Assembly: GCA_038025085.1 (NCBI GenBank) | Contig: CM076140.1 | Coordinates: forward strand, 1,428,501-1,492,500 | Direction of reading: 5' to 3' | DNA length: 64,000 nucleotides | DNA from: Tetragonia tetragonoides | Lineage: Eukaryota > Streptophyta > Magnoliopsida > Caryophyllales > Aizoaceae | Shown: piece after piece, positions 51,417-64,000 of the stretch | How positions within the stretch are numbered: position 1 is the stretch's first letter | Layout of the letters: every line of letters starts with the position of its first letter | Notes under the pieces: generated by a model | The model's database searches: none | The model's input: only the letters and a program-made list of their open reading frames with translations | Told to the model about the DNA's origin: nothing | Translations under genes and position numbers: made by a program

Positions 51417-51735
51417 GTGTGAGCTACTGTTTTGTTTGCTATGGGTGTAAGCAGGAGTAGTGTTGGTTGTATTTTCTTTGGGTGATTTGAGTTATGTTAA
51501 CTCAACTTTGGCTTGTATTGACATTATGTTGGTGATTAATGAAATCTTTTAGAGATGTGTAATTTGGATCAACTATCAGTTTATTTTTTCAATGGAATAT
51601 AAATTTGGATGAACTGTTGGTTGAGCGGCGTCTGATTTTTTGCTGCTTCAGTATTTGGTTATGCAGGTTGATATGTCTACAGAGAAAATGTGGGAAAAAT
51701 TAACAAAGAAAAGCATTGGGAAAATGCAACAGCAA

Positions 51736-51983
51736 AAGCCGCTGTGGCGGAGAGCTGCTTCCAAAAGCCGTTGTGGGCGACCGCGGCTTACTTAAGAGTC
51801 GCGCTGGCCCACTTAAGCCGCTGTGGCCCACAACGGCTTTTCTTGTCGCTATAAAAAAAAAAATTAAAATTCGCTTCCAGGCCACAGTCCGATCCTACGT
51901 GGTGTATATGTGGGGAAATAGTTTTGAACCGAAGCTAATTTGGGAATTAGTTTGTGAATGGTGTATATTTAAGGAAATCACAC
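51736..51983. repeat. Right TIR and subterminal region of the MULE
   Basis: Outer ~110 bp nearly identical (inverted) to the left TIR. The inner part has three 'agccgctgtgg' / 'gccgttgtggg' motifs in both orientations between 51736 and 51842, matched on the left by 'cgctgtgggcc' and 'cgcccacagcgg'. Confidence 0.85.
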
Positions 51984-52684
51984 AAAAACAGCAGCCTACA
52001 AAATCAAATTCAGCAGTAATTTACAGCAGCAGCACACCGGCAAATTCAGCACCATACAACCGCAAATTCAGCAGCAATAGCGTGCCCAAAACTTATTCAA
52101 CAGCACATAATTTGGGAAGAACCAAAGAGTGTCACAGAGAGAGAGACTCTAGTGATTGAGGACTGTAGCATTTTGTACCCCAAGTATAGACGGCAGACGC
52201 ACATCAATACCAGTAAGATAGTTTTATTTATTTATTTATTTTTTGTTGCTTGTCAATACAGTAGATTAGTTGGTAGACACAATTTTATAAAAACAAAAAT
52301 AAAGTGGGTTGGACGGGCCTGCCCACGGGCCAAATCTTGTTATCCTTACCCGCCCATTAATTTTAGTGGGATGGGCTAAACCCGCCCATTAAATTATTTT
52401 TTTTCAAAGATAATGTCCATACCCGCCCAAATTTCTGGCTGGACGGGCCGGGCTTTTCGGGTCTTCCTATCCGTAATCAGCTCTAACATGTGCCCATAAA
52501 AAGCTAATACCTATGTAAATAAATGAGGGTAATTATGTCATTTTGCATTTCTTCTAAAGGAAGTCCATATTATCAACTAAACAATATGATTTCAATGGAA
52601 TTTCAACTTACCTATGTAACTTTAATTTTTATGGATTTACAACTTTCATAGGAAGTTTACTCACGTGAACCAAACAAGGCCTAA

Positions 52685-52908
52685 GGGTCTGTTCTCCCCA
52701 ACTTATTTCTGTTTATTTTTGTTTATTTCAGCAAACTTCAACAAAGTTAAATAAACCTCAACAAACTAGTTATAAAAAATACTTGAATCAACAAGATTCA
52801 ACAAAAATAAACAAAGTTCAACGAAGTTCAACAAAGTTCAGCGAAATTCAACAAAAATAAATTTTCAATAATTAATATAAACGTTTTTCAGTTGGGGAGA
52901 ACAGACCC
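52685..52908. mobile_element. Tourist-like MITE, GGGTCTGTTCTCCCCAA family, copy 2
   Basis: Termini GGGTCTGTTCTCCCCAA and TTGGGGAGAACAGACCC are flanked by TAA (52682-52684, 52909-52911). Its left TAA is also the right target duplication of the outer MITE, so it inserted exactly at that border. Confidence 0.88.
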
Positions 52909-52911
52909 TAA

Positions 52912-53606
52912 GTCTTGAATGAGACCGGCTCAAATTGAGGCTACCTTTAAAATACAAGCATAACGTCGATATGACATCAAGCTTGTATGAGAGGCCTTAC
53001 CTTGAGACCGCCTCATACTTGATTTTGTGCTTTAATAAATAGAGAAAAAAGACAAGCACTGAGCTCTAATTTTCTAGCAAACACACAAGAAAATCAAGTA
53101 CGCAAATCCTGTAAGTTGGTCTTTTCATTTTCCAATATACCGAGTATCTAAACAGAAAATTTCTATAAGTGCAATTGTAAACTTTCAGGCTAAAAATATC
53201 AAAAAAAAAAAATTGAGACAACCAACGAGAAAGCTGAAATCTACAATCTGTAAAGTTGTTTGCTATACTTTTTCAAGTAATTTAATCATTTACAACCCCG
53301 AATCTTATCAAAGGGTCCATCCCACAAAGTTCAAAAAAAATATAAAATGAAAGAGAACATAAACAACTTGTAGAAACTTCAACTTCTAAAAAAACTACTC
53401 TACTAAAATGTACCATTAGACACACATTTATGCTATTAACAAATCTGAATCATTGAGAATTGTCTAACCCATGCTCCACTTTCCCCGTACCTCGTCAATC
53501 TTTTGACATTTTCTAATCCCCAAAAAAAATAAAATATTCGACCTTTTCTTTTTTTTTTTTCTTTTCGAATTTCTGTCTTTCTGATATTCTTTTTACACCA
53601 CCGCAC

Positions 53607-53607
<1 letters not shown>
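52912..53607. other. Gene-free interval with a dispersed repeat fragment
   Basis: 52921-53030 carries 'gagaccg.ctca' and 'aagcttgtatgagaggcc' phrases related to the hairpin at 32.6 kb. The rest is AT-rich 3' flank of the AAA-ATPase gene. Confidence 0.4.
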
Positions 53608-53651
<44 letters not shown>

Positions 53652-53663
53652 AAAAAAAAAAAA
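53608..53663. repeat. Poly(A) tract (T-run in the 3' UTR of the minus-strand AAA-ATPase)
   Basis: 42 consecutive A, then CC, then 12 A, starting 7 bases beyond the stop codon of the minus-strand gene. Length is probably unreliable or polymorphic. Confidence 0.95.
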
Positions 53664-53669
53664 GGAGAA

Positions 53670-55181
53670 TCAACCTGAGCCGTCCAATTCCCGGAGATCT
53701 TTACTACGCAAATCAAACGAACCATTCCTTGTGCTCTTCCTTCTAAGCAACCCATACAACTTCCTAATCTCTTTCACACCCACACCAACACCAACACCAC
53801 CTTCCCTACACCCGAAAGCACCTTCCAGTTCACCCGAATCATCCACAGACGATACCCAAGCCGACCGAAACCCGCCTTTCGGAGTACCCATACCCATTAC
53901 CGAAACCGTACCCGACGACGTCGTTTGCATAGCCGAAATAACCGATTTCAAAGCCCGGCTTGGTGAGTTCCGGTTCACCATCATCAATTCCCCAATCTCA
54001 GCCGGGCTCACGGTGGCCCCACCAACAAACAAATCCTCCACTTGAGGAAACAGCTTATGCTCTTTAACCCCTGAGTAATTACTCGCTAAGTTCTTAAAGT
54101 TGGTGAAATCACATAAGGGAAAATAGATATGAACATCGACCCGACCCGGTCGAAGAAACGCCGGGTCAACGTGCTCTTTTGTTGTCATTGTAAACACCAT
54201 CACTCGCTCGTCACAGCACGAATTGACCACCCCGTCCATAAAATTCAATATCCCGGACATCGTCACCGGTGACGTCGTCGTTGTTTTCGTGTAGCGGTCA
54301 AAGTCCTCGATTAGGATTAGCGACCGAGGGGTGGTTTGGAGGAGTAAGAGCTTGAGGTCGGAGTCGCCGGAGACTTTGGATAAGTCGAGGTCGTAGACGT
54401 CGTAGGAGAGAGACTTAGCCATGGCGGCAACGAAGCTGGATTTACCAGTTCCAGATGAACCGTACAAAAGGTAGCTTCGTCTCCAAACGCGTCCTAATCG
54501 ATGGTAATACGCTTTCGATTTCAGGAACGCGTCGAGATCTGATTTGATCTTGCTCTTCAGCTCGGCGTCCATTGCAACTGTTTCAATCGTCGCCGGGTGA
54601 GTGAACGGCACTGACCTCCACCGCCCGCCGGAGATTTTTCCGGCGCCGGAGTTGGTGTAGAGGCGAATCTCTCTCATCCGCTGGTCGATTTCTTCGGAGA
54701 TAGAATGAACGTGTTGGAGATAAGGGCGAAGAATTCGACGCTTGTCACGCTTTCGGATCCTCAAAACGAACGATCTCGACGACGACGTCGTTGATGATGA
54801 TGAATCATCACCAACGACGTCGTATTTCCAGGAGACGTTAGCGCTGAGAAACTCGTCATGGACGGTTTGATTAGGGTTAAGAGAGAGAAGGATGTCGGTG
54901 GGTTTAGAGCCGGAAAAGAGGTTGGTGAAATCAGAATCCTCGATTGACTCAAGGGAGTTTAAGTAAAGAGAGACTCTCCGGAAAAGCTGGTTTTCTTGGT
55001 AATTGTCGTTGAATTCAGGGACTTTAAGGAATTGATGCTCATGAAAACGGTCGGAGATAGTTCGCCACCATCGCTTTAGTTTTGCAGTTCGGATCTTCCG
55101 CTTGAGGAATAATCGAAGGATTACTAGGATACACCCGATTAAAATCAGGAGAGAGATTATTTGCCTGAAATCAATCTTCAT
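53670..55181 (-). CDS. BCS1-type AAA-ATPase, At2g46620-like
   Basis: Intronless ORF of 503 residues. Residues 5-26 form one hydrophobic membrane anchor followed by basic residues (KRKIRTAKLKRWW), typical of the plant ASD/BCS1-like family. An N-terminal AAA-ATPase-associated domain follows, then the AAA core: Walker A GSSGTGKSS at 241-249, Walker B LILIEDFD at 288-295, a GILNFMDGVVNSC segment, and the arginine-finger region DPAFLRPGRVDVHIYFP. The C-terminal part is Gly/Val-rich and variable. Family members sit in mitochondrial, ER or plasma membranes and many respond to stress; the substrate is unknown here. Overall layout and length match Arabidopsis At2g46620. The 5' flank has a (GA)n tract. 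Confidence 0.92.
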   Translation of the reverse strand: MKIDFRQIISLLILIGCILVILRLFLKRKIRTAKLKRWWRTISDRFHEHQFLKVPEFNDNYQENQLFRRVSLYLNSLESIEDSDFTNLFSGSKPTDILLSLNPNQTVHDEFLSANVSWKYDVVGDDSSSSTTSSSRSFVLRIRKRDKRRILRPYLQHVHSISEEIDQRMREIRLYTNSGAGKISGGRWRSVPFTHPATIETVAMDAELKSKIKSDLDAFLKSKAYYHRLGRVWRRSYLLYGSSGTGKSSFVAAMAKSLSYDVYDLDLSKVSGDSDLKLLLLQTTPRSLILIEDFDRYTKTTTTSPVTMSGILNFMDGVVNSCCDERVMVFTMTTKEHVDPAFLRPGRVDVHIYFPLCDFTNFKNLASNYSGVKEHKLFPQVEDLFVGGATVSPAEIGELMMVNRNSPSRALKSVISAMQTTSSGTVSVMGMGTPKGGFRSAWVSSVDDSGELEGAFGCREGGVGVGVGVKEIRKLYGLLRRKSTRNGSFDLRSKDLRELDGSG

Positions 55182-55326
55182 GGTTGATTGATTATTTGGG
55201 AGAGATTATCATTTTTGGGAGAGAGGGTGTATATGTGTATGGGGTTGTGTTGTATAGCTGGGGGAATTGAAAATTAATACGAAGGGGTCAAAGAATTATG
55301 AGAGTGGGAAGAGCAGAGGAAACAAG

Positions 55327-55349
55327 AGAGAGAGAGAGAGAGAGAGAGA
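55327..55349. repeat. (GA)n microsatellite in the AAA-ATPase 5' flank
   Basis: About 11 AG units, 150 bp upstream of the minus-strand ATG at 55181, in the likely 5' UTR or core promoter. Confidence 0.9.
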
Positions 55350-55929
55350 CGGGGTTGAGTTGAGAATCTGGCCGTCAGTTCACAGCTACATGACAGCGAG
55401 GAGTGAATTGGTATAAATCTTTATCTTTCTAAAATGTCTTAGCCGAGTATTTAATAATAATCCGTATAAGTAGAGTAAGATAATTAATGATTGATCCTCC
55501 TGAGGGAATTACTCGCTTGCTAACATTTGTGGGTGTTAGGAAATTTAGAATGGAATAGGTTTGGATTTTGGAATTGGAGGATCGGTTCATCTCACGTGAG
55601 GGTGGGAAATCAATACTGTATGATCTTTTTGACCTTTGTTGTTGTTTTCTTTAGTTTTAACCCATATCAATCTTTTCCACACGTTCCCATTTTGGGATAA
55701 AATTATAATCTACCCATAAAAACAACCAAATACACATTACTGTGATCCTCACATGGAGCTACATTACTCCGTTTATTCACACCAATGTTTTGTTACTAAG
55801 CTAGTCCTACTAGACCGACAACTGGATTTATTTATTCTCCTCATTAAAAGGGGTGTAAGTGGATGACAACTAAGGTACCCTCGTCACGTCATGTTCGGAC
55901 TCTCGTGTTCAAAATCGAATATATTAAAC
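55350..55929. other. Gene-free interval
   Basis: Upstream DNA of the AAA-ATPase gene; no element recognised. Confidence 0.35.
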
Positions 55930-55932
55930 TAA

Positions 55933-56106
55933 GGTCTTGTTCTCTTCAATGAAATGGCGCGGGACTATTAGGATAGGAACGGAACGATGTGAATAATGAA
56001 ACAAAATGGGAAACAAAATATGAAACAAAATGAAGTACAAAATGAGGAACAGAATGACGCGGAACGAAACAGAATGTAGCATGGAGACGACAAAAAGAAC
56101 AGGGCC
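55933..56106. mobile_element. Tourist-like MITE, GGYCYTGTTCTYTTC family
   Basis: Termini GGTCTTGTTCTCTTC and GACAAAAAGAACAGGGCC are flanked by TAA (55930-55932, 56107-56109). The interior has 'aaacaaaatg' and 'ggaacgaaac' repeats. Related sequence at 60830-61026. Confidence 0.7.
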
Positions 56107-56109
56107 TAA

Positions 56110-59323
<3,214 letters not shown>

Positions 59324-59524
59324 GATGTTTAAACCAATCAAAATTATTCAGATTCAGAAGAGAACGAACAAGATAATCATGGGTTGTATCTTGTATGTAT
59401 CTGTATCACTGTATATGTATGTTATTTCTGTTGTTATTTGGTTGACGTGAATATGCAATTTGATGTCGATTGGTTGCTGGTAAATGGTAATGAATGATGA
59501 GCCGTGTGAGTTCTGGCCAATTTA

Positions 59525-59830
59525 GGTGGTGTTTGGCCTAGTTTGTGAGTAGCTTTTACTTATGCACCTATTTATCCTCACAAACCTTCCCATTCACCTC
59601 CTTCTCACTCTCATTTTCAGCTTCTAAGAAGCTCAAAACACCCCTTGGAAAGCCCAAAAGTAGTAGCCTTAATTTGATGCTTTTACTTTTGGGGATTCTA
59701 GGGGGTATTAGGGAGTGTTTTAAACATTTTTGAAAGCTATAAATGGGTGAGGAGAAGGTAGACGGGGTGGTTTGTAAGGGAAAATAGGGGAAAAAGGAGA
59801 AGCTACCCACAAGTTAGGCCAAACATGCTC
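59525..59830. mobile_element. Tourist-like MITE, GGTGTTTGGCCTA family
   Basis: The left end GGTGGTGTTTGGCCTAGTTTG and inverse right end CAAGTTAGGCCAAACATGCTC are flanked by TTA (59522-59524 and 59831-59833). Inverted similarity continues through 'gtgRgtagctt'. 306 bp, non-coding. Confidence 0.82.
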
Positions 59831-59833
59831 TTA

Positions 59834-60829
59834 GTTGTTCCGATCCTGTTGTAAATAACTAAATATTAATAAAAGCTTGCTTGTTGTACTTTGGTCTACC
59901 GTTAGCTGGTGCTTGCTGCTGTGCTGCTGTGCTGCATACTTGCATACATACAATACCGCCAACTCAAGATTGTGAGACGCCTATCTAGCAATTGGCTTTA
60001 AGCGCAAATGTGTTGATGTTCTGGTGGCTGACCACTTCACCAATAGCCTGTGACCACATTCTAACCCGTCTCTTTCATTCAAAGTGTCATTTTAGAGATA
60101 GTAAAAAGTCAAATAAAAATGAGATTTTAAAACGCAAAAAGTAGTCTTAATTCAATACTCACCAGATAAAAGTGATATAAAAAATAAAAATACCCACCAA
60201 AAAATACTCCTAAGGCAGTGACACTACTAATTTACTAGTACCACCATTGAAATGCTACTGTTTTTTTTTTGGGTGCAAGTTGAAATGCTACTGTTTTAAG
60301 TGACTATTTCTTACTAAAATATTCGAAGTTGATTTCACTCAAAAAAAATAAATAATAAATCGAAGTTGATTACTTCAACTCGTTTTCTCATATCGGATGA
60401 TGGCAGTCCGGATTCTCTAATGTTGCTAAAAGAACAATTGAATACTTTTCTTAAAATTTCTACATTTGGATTAGAGGGGGTGGGTTTTTGATCATTGAAT
60501 GGAGGGGGTGAATTTTTGAAATTTAAATAATTAGAGGAGAGAGATAGAGAGAGAAAGGAACAATAGAGTATTGTAACAGTAGAGAGTCCAAATTGGGGGA
60601 TGCAACAGGATGATCATCAGAGACGGCGGACCAAATTGACGTCTTCTTTTGTGGACAGTTATTCGTATTCATACTTTAGCCCATATGCGTCTGAGATGGG
60701 CTTGAGAACTTTTGGGACAAACCTGACTTTGCTTTAGGCTAACCTGGCTATCCATGTGACTTCTGAACCCATGATAAGGAAGGCCAGAACCTTTAACTTT
60801 CTTAAGCTCATCAATGAATTTACAAGTTG
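59834..60829. other. Gene-free interval
   Basis: Contains a short direct duplication of 'gttgaaatgctactgttttt' type near 60246-60296 and a GA-rich patch near 60536-60558. No gene supported. Confidence 0.35.
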
Positions 60830-61026
60830 AATGGTCGTAAGAAAACAAAACGGAATGGTGCGGGATGGTGAGGAACGGAATGGAATGGAACGGCGCGACG
60901 CGGATAATTCAAAATTATATGAGACAAAATGAAGTACAGAATGCGGCGCGGAGTGGAGCGGAACGGAACGGATTGGAACAGAACGGAACATAATGCAGCA
61001 TAGAAACGACGAAAAGAACAGGGCAT
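60830..61026. repeat. Remnant related to the 55.9-kb MITE
   Basis: The right end 'gcatagaaacgacgaaaagaacagggc' type and 'acaaaatgaagtaca.aatg' are shared with 55933-56106. The interior is dense in 'ggaacgga', 'ggcgcgacgcgg' words. The left terminus is not preserved. Confidence 0.55.
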
Positions 61027-61396
61027 ATGAATGCCCGTTTGTAAAATAAAAAAAACTTGAGCCCATATGGCCATATAATAAAGTACTACTTGAACTTCAA
61101 ATCCAATACAAAGGCCCAGCATCCCCTGTCATACCAAAAACATGATTCTCGTGGATTGAATTGAATAACAAACATTATAACAATTGGCAGTGTCGTGTTT
61201 CAAAAAAGCCTGGAAGGTGCAGGATTGCAGACAGAGGATCCAGAGGTGGATGGCCAAGTGTCAAATTTTAAAAGCCAAGGATTCAAACTTTCAACTGCTC
61301 CCTTATCTCATCTTTGCAATCTCTCTCTACGGACCTATCAAACAACAGAAAGAGAGGAGAGAGAGAGAGGAGGGAGAGAGAACTGAGAAAGCGCGC

Positions 61397-64000
61397 ATGG
61401 CTGCCACACTCACTTCACTGAAACTACCAATTATCCGACATGGCCTTGTGCGCGCCCAATCCAAAACCCAATCAAAACTCCAATCTCCGTCCAATACTAA
61501 ACTAATTTCATCATCAAATCAAAATCATGAACCAACAAACGATTTGATCAATATCAATCAAACATTCCGCCACTTAAAATCTGCCTCTCTCCCTCTCACC
61601 ACCTTCACATTGCCCTTCTTATTAGACGCCCAGGTCAAAATTAAAATACATTATTCTCTCTCTTTCTCTCTCTAATTCATTCTAGAAATGTTGTGCCCAT
61701 TAATTTAAGGGTTGGTTTTCGATTTTTCAGGATGCATTGGCTGCTGGGGGTGAATTTGGGATTTTGGAAGGCAGATCAGCGGCGCTAATACACCCAATAG
61801 TCATGGGTGGGCTTTTCGTCTACACATTATGGGCCGGGTATTTGGGCTGGCAATGGCGCCGGGTCAGGACCATCCAGAATGATATCAATGAGCTCAAGAA
61901 GCAAGTCAAGCCTGTTGCTGTTGCCCCTGATGGAACTCCACCTGCTGATGCTCCTCCTTCTCCTCTTAACACCCAAATTCAGCAGCTCACTGAGGTACTT
62001 CCTTTTTTAATTTTTATTATTTATTTCAAACTAATTTTGCACTTACAGTTCTCTTTCATTAAATTAATGTGCATATCAATAGGGTTGCTTGTCTGATTTG
62101 TAATATGTGAATCGCCTTTTGATCAATTGCTTGTTGATGGTGTGTACTGAGCTACTGCCTTTATTTTATGGGTGATTTCTTAACAATAGGATTTAATGGT
62201 GAGTATATGGCATAAAATAGAAAGAGTTTTTCTTGGTGATCCATTTGACCAAGAGTGCAAAATAGGGAATCAACAAGGCATCAGAGTGAATAAGAAATAA
62301 GGGAAAGAGTGTAGAAGCAATCACTAGCAGGTGAAGTGGGTGGCATTCATGTCATTTAGTCTAATGCTTGAATTCCGTGGGATGTTCTTCTATTTCATTG
62401 CAAAAAGCTAAACTTGCTTAAGAATCTTTGATGTCCATGTAAATCAGCCTTGTTTGATTTCTCGCTCTATCGATCTCATTCTTGTACAACTGGATGTAGT
62501 TAAAGGGTGGAAATGTAGATAATAATTCTAGCATTGTTCTATCAGGGGACAAAATCTTACAGTGAAATATAGAATCGCCTGTGGTGCTGCTTTGGTTAAT
62601 TGAACTTTTTAGTTTGGGATTTTCGTTCTATGCTAAATTATTTATTGTGAACATAAAAGAGTAGGGAAACGGAAGGGGGGGGGGGATAAGCAAAATGAGG
62701 AAACGACAGAGGAGGCTCCAGAGGTGGCTTTGGGCAAAACTGGATGGTAAACTAGAGCATGGTGATTGGTGAAGGCAAGTAGCTGAGCTTGTGTCTGTCT
62801 GATTTGTAGGGATCTCATTAGAAATTGGAATTTGTGATAGATAAAATTAGAAGTATTGGTTTTCTTCTCCTTTTAGGTATGTTTTGTTTGCTTAGTCTAT
62901 ATGTCTTTGTTACAATATCTCTTCCTAAATTCAGTCCTTTTTTAATGATAGCGTTTTGTTAAATGAGAATAAGGCATTGTTACTTGCTAGTTAAAACAGC
63001 TTAATGGATTTCATGTAAGATGTAAGAATGAGGTACCACGACAAGAACATGAGGTACTGCTAGCTTGTTTACTCAAATAAGGTACAATAACAGGGGGTAA
63101 CTATATGCAATATTCCCTACCATCATTGTAGTGTTTCATTAGGGAAGCTGACTAAGATTTATGCTGGTAGCCTGGTATGGACTACCTATTATGCTAATAC
63201 AACCCTTCCTTGACAGGTTAGGAAGTTGTTTCCACTTTACAAAATGTCAGTTGAGTAAAGGATATGTGGAAGTGCGTGAATTTTTCAGTTCTCTCTGTGA
63301 TGATTAAATTGTAAAGCAATATTAATCTTTATCCTATAGGATCTGCCGTAATTAGCACCTTTTAGAATATAGTTTTTCCTACATGTTCTGTTACTTTCTT
63401 CTTGTTTTTTTTTTCTTTTTTAATTTTAATTTTAATTTTTATATATTTGCCTGTCCTGTGATTCAATCCAAATAAATTATTTGGTTTGTGTGTTCAGGAG
63501 AGAAAAGAATTGTTGAAGGGCAACTTTAGAGATCGACACTTCAATGCAGGTTCAGTTTTGTTGGCATTTGGGGTATTTGAAGCAGTTGGTGGAGGAGTCA
63601 ATACATGGTTCAGAACAGGAAAACTATTCCCAGGGCCTCATTTATTTGCTGGAGCAGGTGGGTATAAACTATGATTATTAGCAAGCAAGATTAGACAGCT
63701 TTAACTACTTAGTACTTGCAGGCTTCGGCAGGCTTAAGCTTCTATGGATGTTTTATCTAGTTTGGGTTGTATTGTATCTAGTCTTGGAGTTTTATGTAGT
63801 TCTTACCGTGGTTTTAGTCGAGCAATCATGATGCTCTCGTGACTAAACGTTTTTTTTTGCCGGAATGGCTTAATAATACAACAATCATTTATCAAAAAAA
63901 AAAAGAAGCTTCTATGGATGTTTAGGTCCTCGTGTTAACATTGTTTATGTTCTTTTGTTCACAAAACAGGCATTACAGTGCTTTGGGCAGCAGCTGCCGC
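61397..64000 (+). CDS. DUF4079 plastid membrane protein (right-truncated by window)
   Basis: Exons 61397-61633 (79 codons), 61731-61994 (88 codons), 63498-63657 and 63970 to beyond the window edge. Phases agree (GCA G|GC ATT ACA). The N-terminus (MAATLTSLKLPIIRHG, then Ser/Gln/Asn-rich) looks like a chloroplast transit peptide. Next come hydrophobic segments LIHPIVMGGLFVYTLWAGYLGWQW and HFNAGSVLLAFGVFEAVGGGVNTW, separated by a charged, Pro/Ala-rich loop. This agrees with the DUF4079 family, e.g. Arabidopsis At3g61870, a plastid-envelope protein of unknown biochemical function shared with cyanobacteria. About 166 residues plus the partial last exon are visible of an expected ~270. Intron 2 is 1.5 kb. 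A poly(A)-tailed retroposed fragment sits in the next intron. Confidence 0.88.
61995..63497 (+). other. Intron 2 of the DUF4079 gene
   Basis: GTACTT..TTCAG intron, T-rich at its 3' end. No gene or recognisable element inside; a G9 run near 62678. Confidence 0.7.
63754..63905 (+). mobile_element. Poly(A)-tailed retroposed fragment in a DUF4079 intron
   Basis: Flanked by a perfect 18-bp target duplication, aagcttctatggatgttt, at 63736-63753 and 63906-63923. The insert is ~152 bp and ends in an A-run after 'caatcatttatc'. No tRNA-like box A/B is seen, so a 5'-truncated LINE or retroposed 3' UTR is more likely than a SINE. Confidence 0.8.

Larger units (their letters stand above)
44759..51983. 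mobile_element. Complete Mutator-like element (MULE) carrying transposase and PMD genes
   Basis: 7,225 bp. Long TIRs begin GTGTGATTTCC at 44759 and end GGAAATCACAC at 51983. Over the outer ~110 bp they differ at only about five positions, and weaker inverted similarity continues to about 44956 and 51736 ('gggccagcgcg.ctcttaa.taag'). A perfect 9-bp target duplication, aaaaacagc, lies at 44750-44758 and 51984-51992, as expected for Mutator. Two genes on the + strand lie inside, a MURA-type transposase and a plant-mobile-domain gene. Near-identical TIRs and an exact duplication point to recent insertion. Confidence 0.93.
44045..52485. mobile_element. hAT-like non-autonomous element, split by a MITE and a MULE
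   Basis: Termini TAGAGCTGATCA and the inverse TAATCAGCTCTA are flanked by a perfect 8-bp duplication, acatgtgc, at 44037-44044 and 52486-52493, the hAT signature. Subterminal regions are rich in 'cgggc', 'gcccg' and 'cccgccca' words on both sides. Own sequence: 44045-44330, 44598-44758 and 51993-52485, under 1 kb in total. 'aaattcagca' repeats continue smoothly across the Mutator-like insertion point. Confidence 0.8.
43839..52681. mobile_element. Outermost Tourist-like MITE, split by later insertions
   Basis: The left end GACTTTGTTTGGTT (43839) and right end AACCAAACAAGGCC (ending 52681) are flanked by TAA (43836-43838 and 52682-52684). Its own sequence is only 43839-44044 plus 52494-52681, about 0.39 kb. 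Everything between is the hAT-like element and its contents, bounded by that element's 8-bp duplication. Confidence 0.75.

Overview
This is a nuclear segment of a flowering-plant (eudicot-type) genome. Evidence: many genes with short GT-AG introns, plant-specific families (ER-type Ca2+-ATPase, RS31-type SR splicing factor, PLS-class PPR protein, RABA3 GTPase, KIC/PBP1-like EF-hand protein, DUF4079 plastid protein), AT-rich intergenic DNA and many plant transposable elements. The genus cannot be read from the sequence alone.

Layout. 1-11 kb: the end of an unrecognised gene, a tandem pair of Yippee-like zinc proteins, a one-exon KIC/PBP1-like EF-hand gene, and an RS31-like splicing factor (minus strand) with a 2-kb second intron. 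11-15.2 kb: repeat DNA with a Tourist-like MITE nested in another, a degenerate ACCCG-rich stretch and a 1-kb hierarchical palindrome. 15.2-22.3 kb: an ECA2/LCA1-type Ca2+-ATPase with uORFs, convergent with a PPR gene. 22.3-27.5 kb: a possible small orphan gene whose intron would hold about five copies of a ~315-bp satellite. 27.8-31.8 kb: an OSCP/AtpD N-domain-only protein and a RABA3 GTPase, both minus strand. 33-43.5 kb: SINEs, MITEs and a 5'-truncated Ty1/copia element. 43.8-52.9 kb: a nested transposon tower: Tourist-like MITE > hAT-like element > (Tourist-like MITE + complete 7.2-kb Mutator-like element). The Mutator-like element has long TIRs and an exact 9-bp target duplication. It carries a MURA transposase gene, broken or recoded at one point, and an intact six-exon plant-mobile-domain (PMD, MAIN-like) gene. 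53.7-55.2 kb: a BCS1-type AAA-ATPase. 55.2-61.2 kb: gene-poor DNA with MITEs and microsatellites. 61.4-64 kb: a DUF4079 plastid membrane protein gene, cut by the window edge.

The host genes are unrelated housekeeping, signalling and organelle genes with no operon logic. The most unusual content is the PMD-carrying MULE inside its nest, the hierarchical foldback element directly upstream of the Ca2+-ATPase, the intronic satellite and the truncated OSCP-like protein. All exon coordinates were derived by eye from ORFs, splice consensus, reading-phase continuity and remembered family sequences; none has transcript support here.
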